Positions 59,101 to 64,000 of a DNA stretch of 64,000 nucleotides are shown one piece after another. The stretch is taken from positions 1-64,000 of the forward strand of contig JBBSEF010000010.1 of NCBI GenBank assembly GCA_038240015.1, written 5' to 3'. The notes under the pieces were generated by a model. The model was not told the origin of the DNA and ran no database searches. It saw only the letters and a list, made by a program, of their open reading frames with translations. The stretch is from CAHJXF01 sp038240015. GTDB lineage: Bacteria; Pseudomonadota; Gammaproteobacteria; Burkholderiales; Burkholderiaceae_D. The position numbers and the translations under genes are program-made. Each line of letters opens with the position of its first letter. Within the stretch, counting starts at the first letter, position 1.

Positions 59101-60308
59101 CCGAATTCGTCGTTGACTTCCTCGGTGACGGCTTCGCCTTTGAGCGCGCGCGCCAGTGGTTCGCAGTGATGCGCGAAGACTGCCGATCCCACGACCTCTT
59201 CGACCGAACGTCCGATGATCTGGGCGCGCGTCTTGCCGTGTCGCTTCAGGGAGCTCTGGTTGACGTACCGATAGCGCAGGTCGCGGTCGAGAAACACGAT
59301 CGCTTCCGGGATGTTTTCGGTGAATCCGCGGAAGTGCGCTTCGCTTTCCTGCAGCATCGTCGATGCGAGGCGCGACTCGTGGATGTCCGAAACCAGAACG
59401 TAGACGCCGTTCAGAAAACCGTTGCGATCGAAGCCGGGGACGAAGTCCACACGATGCCATCGCATCGCTCCCGAACCGGGAGCGAATTGTCTCTCGACGC
59501 TGTGTTTCTCGCCGGCGCTGGCGCGTACGAAGCTGGCATCGATGATCTGCGCGAACACGCTGGACACGCGCGCGGGCGAGGTGCCGCCGATGCTCTGCTC
59601 CGAAATGTCGAAGGCCTCGCAGAACGCCCGGTTGGCCCACTTGCACAGGCCGTCGCTGCCGATGAAGACGAAAGGCAGCGGCAGGCTTTCGATCTGCTCG
59701 CGTTGCTTGCGCTCGCGTTCGATCACGTCGTCCTGTGCGATGCGCAGCGCCGCGCGCATCGGCGCGCTGACGGTGTTGCCGCCCAAGGGCAGGATCGATG
59801 ATTCGGTGGGCTCGAACTGATCCGACCCGCGCCGTCCGAGCCTATGCATGACGCCGAGCACGCCGATGACGCGACCTTTGCGATCGCGCTGCGGACGATA
59901 TTCGAAACGGCTCGCTCCACCGATGGCGCCGTTGTGCCGATGGGCGACATCGATGTCCAGGCTTTCGCCCGCGAGAGCCCGCTCGAAGTAAGCACGCGTG
60001 ACCTCCGCCTGCCCTTCGGGAGAAAGTTCGTCGACGGTCTTGCCGAGCAGTTCGTCGCGGGTATGTCCGACGAGTTTGCAATACGCCGTGTTGGCGAATT
60101 GAAGGACCAGGTTCGCGTCGAAGAACGTCAGGGGCGCATCGACCCAATCGATTACCGCGTGGATGAGGTCGCGCTGATCGGGTGTGATCAGGTCCCCGAG
60201 ATCGCCGAACGCGCGCTCGCCGATCGACGAGGCAGACGCCAGCGCCGCGGCGGCGTCCGTCGGTCGCGGTTCATTGCGGTGGATGCGGTTGATCAGTTGT
60301 GCGAACAA
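56148..60308 (-). CDS. Multi-PAS diguanylate cyclase/phosphodiesterase (GGDEF-EAL)
   Basis: 1386 residues, no evident membrane segment. I count seven PAS-like units, at about residues 50-160, 205-315, 325-440, 450-565, 575-690, 700-815 and 830-945, each beginning with a hydrophobic segment followed by a (Y/F)xN motif (for example FFDANLVLQFANTAY, FVDTEERLRFVN). The GGDEF domain has an intact GGDEF at 1031-1035 and an RxxD inhibitory site (RAED) five residues before it. The EAL domain has EALLRW near 1157, NFSAHQ, EITETSML, IDDFGTGFSSL, KIDQSF and EGVEN, so both c-di-GMP synthesis and hydrolysis are possible. Signals are unknown; haem or flavin ligands are not obvious. It interrupts the methyltransferase–ppsR order seen in relatives (from memory). 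Confidence 0.93.
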   Translation of the reverse strand: MFAQLINRIHRNEPRPTDAAAALASASSIGERAFGDLGDLITPDQRDLIHAVIDWVDAPLTFFDANLVLQFANTAYCKLVGHTRDELLGKTVDELSPEGQAEVTRAYFERALAGESLDIDVAHRHNGAIGGASRFEYRPQRDRKGRVIGVLGVMHRLGRRGSDQFEPTESSILPLGGNTVSAPMRAALRIAQDDVIERERKQREQIESLPLPFVFIGSDGLCKWANRAFCEAFDISEQSIGGTSPARVSSVFAQIIDASFVRASAGEKHSVERQFAPGSGAMRWHRVDFVPGFDRNGFLNGVYVLVSDIHESRLASTMLQESEAHFRGFTENIPEAIVFLDRDLRYRYVNQSSLKRHGKTRAQIIGRSVEEVVGSAVFAHHCEPLARALKGEAVTEEVNDEFGHSREWREMRYLPFRGESGAVEGLYVISRSIEDEKRSQRALSERDARIHFLTDNLPAQICYVDASLRYQYCNQRFLSDYGIHALDDVVGKTPHDIFTPEVVAVIMPHIKAALRGERVQFERRATGNPNDMRWLRITLVGDFAEDGAARGLYAIGYDITDSKNAEDTRARQQQWIEAFVENFPQPLTYIDPQAVHQFSNRAYGDFVGRAKDDIIGRSATDVFGRDIAALLNPSFELALRGAQMHTEHELPEPVAGHRHISIDWLPDLDRSGKTRGVYFVAQDISDAKQAQLAYEESVREMQRAMDSVALPISFVDTEERLRFVNHTTTTWYARAADELIGMPMRELMPEDDYRFAEPYIRAALKGEAVQYEREMRYHDGARRWVLLRYVPTRDESGAVTGFYTTATDIQARKKQEIALQQANSLLTAHFENTPLASFTLDGKRRVTRWSSQAEALFGWRRDEVFERPFAELGLIDADLLGDFLPDENDPNTALGNTRLHIVETRRRDGSGVTCEWHIAALRDAAGGIASSLALIQDVSQRVEAERRLTEIAQRDTLTRLLNRNALEPTLRAFIERARQQNTGVAVLFLDLDHFKNINDTLGHRVGDLMLVEIAGILRHCVRAEDEVARIGGDEFMIVIGHARPKAIAHETAQRIITALGTPIRVENQRLSVAASIGIAVYPDHGRAPESLVRSADLAMYRAKENGKNRFEFFSAMLAQRSERRSAVKGALKLALNKDALRLYFQPRVRVSDNKIVGAEALLRWTDPRLGVVSPKEFIGIAEESGLIHELGLHVFRKACSQLREWQDRGVAIGVLSINFSAHQLLVATFIDEVDRVIEETGVDPRFIEVEITETSMLFDLGVTRNVIADLKHRGMRIAIDDFGTGFSSLSHLQQLDVDTLKIDQSFIRDMLHDAGDAAITTSVISLARGLKLSTTAEGVENELQLQALRVSGCDYYQGFLFSPAIVVEDIETLLNHEYAETVLSQI

Positions 60309-60326
60309 GAGTCGACTCCCTGCCCG

Positions 60327-60332
60327 ATTATA
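60327..60332 (-). promoter_or_regulatory. Candidate -10 for the PAS/GGDEF/EAL gene
   Basis: TATAAT on the minus strand, 19 bp before the start codon. No good -35 hexamer at 16-18 bp, so this is tentative; the leader would be only about 12 nt. Confidence 0.35.
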
Positions 60333-60391
60333 GTCATCGAAACTTGATCGGTTGCCTTCGCGTATGGCGACGCAGGGCGGCCGTCGGTCGG

Positions 60392-60411
60392 TCGGCCCGC
60401 AAGCGGGCCGA
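60392..60411 (-). terminator. Perfect hairpin directly after ppsR
   Basis: TCGGCCCGC and GCGGGCCGA form a 9-bp GC-rich inverted repeat with a two-base centre, 5 bp after the ppsR stop. There is no T-run on the ppsR-sense strand, so it is at best a weak intrinsic terminator. Confidence 0.45.
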
Positions 60412-60416
60412 TATTC

Positions 60417-61310
60417 TTAGAACGATCGACGCTCCAGCCTGATCTCTTGCAGGATGGTGGTTGCGATTTCTTCGATCGATTTGGTCGTCGAAGACAGCCA
60501 GCGTATGCCTTCCCGACGCATCAGACTCTCGGCCGCGATCACCTCGGCGCGGCAGTTTTCGAGCGCTGCGTACTTGCTGTTGGGCCGGCGTTCGTTGCGC
60601 ACTTCGGCCAGGCGCTCGGGCGCAATCGAAAGGCCGAACAGCTTGGCGCGGAACTCCGGGAGCACCGACGGCAAGCGATCGCGCTCGAAGTCTTCGGGAA
60701 TCAGCGGATAGTTGGCTGCCTTGATGCCGTACTGCATGGCTAGATAAAGACTGGTCGGCGTCTTGCCGCTGCGCGAGACGCCCACCAGAATCACATCCGC
60801 GTTGGTCAGCCCGCCGTGCGTCTGGCCGTCGTCGTGCGCCAGTGAAAAATTGATCGCATCGATCCGCTGGTTGTATTGCTTGGAGTCGGCGATGTTGTGC
60901 GAGCGCCCGATCGAGTGGGTCGACTTGACTCCCAATTCCTTCTCGAGCGGCTCGACGAAAGTCTGGATCATGTCGAGAAAGAGACCGTGCGCGCAGCGCA
61001 CCGCGTAGTTGATCTCGGGGTCGACCAGGGTCGAGAACACGATCGGCCGAAGCTGCTCGTCCCTTGCGACTCTGTTGATGCGCTCGATCACGTCGGCCGC
61101 CTTGTCCATCGTGTCGATGAAGGGAATGCGCAACTGCTTGAGTTCGACGCCCTCGAACTGCGCGAGCAGGCTGTGTCCGAAAGTCTCCGCGGTGATGCCG
61201 GTGCCGTCGGACACGAAGAACACCGTTCTCACAGGCGCCGGAGTCGGCGAAGGCAGTGCGACGATGAGCGTGCTGGACGCGGAAGACTGCGGCATCGTTT
61301 GCGACATCAA
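60417..61310 (-). CDS. ppsR: PEP synthase regulatory protein (kinase/pyrophosphorylase, DUF299)
   Basis: Bifunctional regulator that inactivates PEP synthase by ADP-dependent phosphorylation and reactivates it by phosphorolysis. 297 residues: N-terminal [19 protein letters not shown] and P-loop [15 protein letters not shown], both family signatures. The first 26 residues are low-complexity (Ser/Pro/Ala), so the true start may be later. It is divergent from its target ppsA across 129 bp, a pairing that supports the assignment. Confidence 0.94.
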   Translation of the reverse strand: MMSQTMPQSSASSTLIVALPSPTPAPVRTVFFVSDGTGITAETFGHSLLAQFEGVELKQLRIPFIDTMDKAADVIERINRVARDEQLRPIVFSTLVDPEINYAVRCAHGLFLDMIQTFVEPLEKELGVKSTHSIGRSHNIADSKQYNQRIDAINFSLAHDDGQTHGGLTNADVILVGVSRSGKTPTSLYLAMQYGIKAANYPLIPEDFERDRLPSVLPEFRAKLFGLSIAPERLAEVRNERRPNSKYAALENCRAEVIAAESLMRREGIRWLSSTTKSIEEIATTILQEIRLERRSF

Positions 61311-61439
61311 TGCGACATGGACCGTGACATCAAGACGAGTGTTCGTCGGAGGAAGGCGCGGACCCGCAGGTTAGAATCGACCTCGTTGGGGCCACGCCAG
61401 ATAGTGGCGGAATTTAACACCAAGGAAGCGGCAACGCCC

Positions 61440-63890
61440 ATGTCGGATCAGGCACGAGTCATCGATTTCACGCAATTGCGCGCCAGCGACGTCGATGCGG
61501 TCGGCGGAAAGAACTCGTCGCTCGGCGAGATGATCAGCCAATTGGCCGATGCGAGTGTGCGTGTTCCGGCGGGCTTTGCGACCACGGCTTCGGCGTATCG
61601 TGAATTTCTCGCGGCAAGCGGACTGACCGACCGGATCGCAACGCGTCTCGCAACGCTGGACGCCGATGACGTGAAGCAACTCGCTTCCGCGGGCAAGGAG
61701 ATTCGCGCCTGGATCGTCGATGCGCCATTGCCCGCTGCGTTCGAGAACGAAGTCCGCGTCGCCTTCGCGCGTCTGGAGAGCGGCGCTGCCGCCGAAGGCG
61801 CGGGCGAAGGTACGAGCCCGTCATCGTTCGCGGTCCGCTCGTCGGCGACCGCGGAAGATCTGCCCGACGCCTCGTTCGCTGGACAACAGGAAACTTTTCT
61901 CAATGTGGTCGGCATAGCCGACGTGCTGGTCACCATCAAGGAAGTGTTCGCATCACTCTACAACGACCGCGCGATTTCGTATCGCGTGCACAAAGGGTAT
62001 GCAGAGACCGAGATCGCGTTGTCGGCCGGTGTGCAACGCATGGTCCGAAGCGACCTTGGCGCCGCAGGCGTCATGTTCACGATCGATACCGAGTCCGGCT
62101 TCGAGGACGTGGTCTTCATCACGTCGAGTTACGGATTGGGCGAGACGGTGGTGCAGGGTGCGGTCAATCCCGACGAGTTCTACGTGCACAAGCCGATGCT
62201 CGCAGCCGGCAAGCGCGCGATTATTCGACGTCAGATCGGCTCGAAGCTGATGCGCATGGAGTTCGCGGCCGCGGGGTCGAAGGATCGCGTGCGCACGGTC
62301 GATGTGCCGGTCGCAGAGCGCAATCGCTATTCGCTTTCGGACAACGAAGTGATTGAGCTCGCGCAATACGCGGTCGCGATCGAGAAGCACTACGGCCGGG
62401 CGATGGACATCGAGTGGGGCAAGGACGGCAGCGATGGCAAGCTCTACATTCTTCAGGCGCGGCCCGAGACGGTTCGCTCCCAGATCAAGCCGGGCACGTC
62501 GGAACAGAAGTTTCGTCTCAAGGGGGCAGCGGCCGATCGTGCCGCGGTGCTCGCCAGCGGGCGCGCGATCGGCCAGAAGATCGGAACCGGTCCGGTGCGC
62601 ATCGTCGAAGACCCGAGTCAGATGGACCAGGTCAAGCCCGGCGATGTGTTGGTGGCCGACATGACCGACCCCAACTGGGAGCCGGTCATGAAGCGCGCAT
62701 CGGCGATCGTCACCAATCGCGGTGGCCGCACCTGTCATGCGGCGATCATCGCGCGCGAACTCGGCGTGCCGGCCGTGGTGGGCTGCGGCGACGCGACCGA
62801 CCGCCTGACCGAAGGCGCGCTCGTCACGGTCTCGTGCGCCGAGGGCGACGAAGGCCACGTCTACGACGGCGTCCTCGAAATGGAAGTGACCGAAGTCGTG
62901 CGCGGAGAACTGCCGCCGATACCGGTGAAGATCATGATGAACGTCGGCAACCCGCAACTGGCCTTCGATTTTCGTGCGATCCCCAACGACGGAGTCGGCC
63001 TCGCGCGTCTCGAGTTCATCATCAACAACAACATCGGCATCCACCCGAAAGCGATTCTCGACTACCCGGATATCGATGATGACTTGAAGAAGGCGGTCGA
63101 GAGCGTCGCGCGCGGACATGCGTCTCCGCGCGCGTTCTATGTCGACAAGCTGGCCGAAGGCGTCGCCACCATCGCGGCCGCGTTCTGGCCGAAGAAGGTG
63201 ATCGTGCGCCTGTCGGACTTCAAGTCCAACGAATACAAGAAGCTGATCGGCGGGTCGCGCTACGAGCCCGACGAAGAGAACCCGATGCTCGGCCTGCGCG
63301 GCGCCGCACGCTATCTCTCGCCCGACTTCGCCGAGTGTTTCGAGATGGAATGTCTGGCGATGAAGCGGGTGCGCGACGAGATGGGACTGGTCAACGTCGA
63401 GTTGATGGTGCCTTTCGTTCGCACGCTCACCGAGGCCGAGCGCGTCATCGATCTCTTGGCGAAGAACGGACTCGAGCGCGGCAAGACCAATGGCGCAGCG
63501 CCGGGCGCCGGAGTCAACGCAGAACTGCGCGTCGTGATGATGTGCGAGCTGCCATCCAACGCGATCCTCGCCGAAAGCTTTCTCGAATATTTCGACGGCT
63601 TCTCGATCGGCTCGAACGACCTCACGCAATTGACGCTCGGTCTCGACCGTGATTCCGCCCTCGTTGCCGAAGGCTTCGATGAACGCGATCCCGCGGTGAT
63701 GGCGCTGCTCAAGCAGGCGATCGCGACCTGTCTCGCCAAAGGAAAGTATGTCGGCATCTGCGGGCAGGGGCCGTCCGATCATCCCGACTTCGCCGAGTGG
63801 CTGATGAAAGAAGGTATCGACTCGATCTCGCTGAATCCCGACACCGTGGTCGATACCTGGAATCTACTGTCGAAGGTTCAACAGCGATAG
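61440..63890 (+). CDS. ppsA: Phosphoenolpyruvate synthase
   Basis: Converts pyruvate and ATP to PEP, AMP and phosphate in gluconeogenesis. 816 residues from the ATG at 61440. N-terminal ATP-grasp domain ([33 protein letters not shown]), phosphohistidine domain with His433 in [15 protein letters not shown], preceded by the Thr targeted by PpsR in relatives, and C-terminal PEP-binding barrel ([29 protein letters not shown]). The upstream gap has a small inverted repeat GCCAC/GTGGC (61391-61408) that could be an operator. The in-frame extension to 60876 runs antisense to ppsR and is not real. Confidence 0.96.
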   Translation: MSDQARVIDFTQLRASDVDAVGGKNSSLGEMISQLADASVRVPAGFATTASAYREFLAASGLTDRIATRLATLDADDVKQLASAGKEIRAWIVDAPLPAAFENEVRVAFARLESGAAAEGAGEGTSPSSFAVRSSATAEDLPDASFAGQQETFLNVVGIADVLVTIKEVFASLYNDRAISYRVHKGYAETEIALSAGVQRMVRSDLGAAGVMFTIDTESGFEDVVFITSSYGLGETVVQGAVNPDEFYVHKPMLAAGKRAIIRRQIGSKLMRMEFAAAGSKDRVRTVDVPVAERNRYSLSDNEVIELAQYAVAIEKHYGRAMDIEWGKDGSDGKLYILQARPETVRSQIKPGTSEQKFRLKGAAADRAAVLASGRAIGQKIGTGPVRIVEDPSQMDQVKPGDVLVADMTDPNWEPVMKRASAIVTNRGGRTCHAAIIARELGVPAVVGCGDATDRLTEGALVTVSCAEGDEGHVYDGVLEMEVTEVVRGELPPIPVKIMMNVGNPQLAFDFRAIPNDGVGLARLEFIINNNIGIHPKAILDYPDIDDDLKKAVESVARGHASPRAFYVDKLAEGVATIAAAFWPKKVIVRLSDFKSNEYKKLIGGSRYEPDEENPMLGLRGAARYLSPDFAECFEMECLAMKRVRDEMGLVNVELMVPFVRTLTEAERVIDLLAKNGLERGKTNGAAPGAGVNAELRVVMMCELPSNAILAESFLEYFDGFSIGSNDLTQLTLGLDRDSALVAEGFDERDPAVMALLKQAIATCLAKGKYVGICGQGPSDHPDFAEWLMKEGIDSISLNPDTVVDTWNLLSKVQQR

Positions 63891-63932
63891 GCGTGCGCAG
63901 TCGCGCGCTGCTATCGATAGCGGGGAGTTCGC

Positions 63933-64000
63933 AATGAACGATGTCGTATGGTGGTTCGTGCTGGCCTTCGGTCTCCTGATCGCCGAGTTGATGACCGGGA
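63933..64000 (+). CDS. NfeD-like membrane protein, N-terminal fragment
   Basis: Twenty-two codons before the window ends, starting MNDVVWWFVLAFGLLIAELM, with GGGGAG upstream of the ATG at 63933. A first hydrophobic helix ending in a Glu-Leu-Met-Thr-Gly pattern is typical of NfeD/YbbK proteins, partners of SPFH proteins. The fragment is too short for certainty. Confidence 0.5.

Noticed and set aside
61953..63782. A 609-codon open frame antisense to ppsA, and many similar long open frames opposite smc, lon, tig and glnD
   Set aside because: In GC-rich DNA stops are rare in the frame opposite third-position GC. These translations are Arg/His/Asp-rich, have no recognisable domain, and lie fully over well-supported genes.

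Overview
This 64 kb window is a stretch of core chromosome from a GC-rich betaproteobacterium, most likely of the order Burkholderiales. The evidence is gene order: tRNA-Leu–tig–clpP–clpX–lon–hupB–tRNA-Val–tRNA-Asp–ppiD, smc–zipA–ligA, glnD–map–rpsB–tsf–pyrH–frr–uppS–cdsA–dxr–rseP–bamA–skp–lpxD–fabZ–lpxA–lpxB–rnhB and ppsR/ppsA are arrangements known from that order. I saw no phage, insertion sequence, integron, CRISPR array or toxin–antitoxin pair.

Layout. 1–4.3 kb: end of a uracil-DNA glycosylase gene, lplT, alr, radA. 4.3–9.3 kb: the squalene genes hpnC, hpnD and hpnE on the minus strand, split by a three-gene nitrile hydratase operon (alpha, beta, activator) on the plus strand. 9.5–19.4 kb: tRNA-Leu, trigger factor, ClpP, ClpX, Lon, HU, two tRNAs, PpiD and a universal stress protein, i.e. 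a protein-folding and proteolysis block. 19.4–26.4 kb (minus strand): an ABC-F ATPase, prmB, dapE, pilU, dapD, queF. 26.5–35.8 kb (plus): smc, zipA, ligA, galU, an MTA/MTI-type nucleoside phosphorylase, def. 35.8–40.2 kb (minus): an RluF-like pseudouridine synthase, glnD, map. 40.4–56.1 kb (plus): ribosomal protein S2 and EF-Ts, then one long envelope block covering UMP kinase, ribosome recycling, undecaprenyl-diphosphate synthase, CDP-diglyceride synthesis, the MEP pathway, RseP, BamA, Skp and lipid A synthesis, ending in rnhB and an RNA methyltransferase. 56.1–60.3 kb (minus): a 1386-residue protein with seven apparent PAS repeats, GGDEF and EAL. 60.4–64 kb: ppsR and ppsA, divergent, then the start of an NfeD-like gene.

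Most genes form tight same-strand runs with 4-bp ATGA or GTGA overlaps, so translational coupling is common. The envelope block joins isoprenoid supply (dxr, uppS), phospholipid supply (cdsA), lipid A (lpxD, fabZ, lpxA, lpxB) and outer-membrane protein assembly (bamA, skp, rseP). HpnCDE draws on the same isoprenoid pool to make squalene, the hopanoid precursor.

The unusual material is modest and sits on this conserved background: the nitrile hydratase operon inside the squalene locus, with a 16-histidine N-terminal tail on its alpha subunit; a histidine-rich insert in trigger factor; repeated small tandem duplications (units of 9, 12 or 30 bp) in several core genes and in two leaders; one REP-like dispersed element between tsf and pyrH; and the large PAS/GGDEF/EAL gene. 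I did not find a convincing wholly new multi-gene system.
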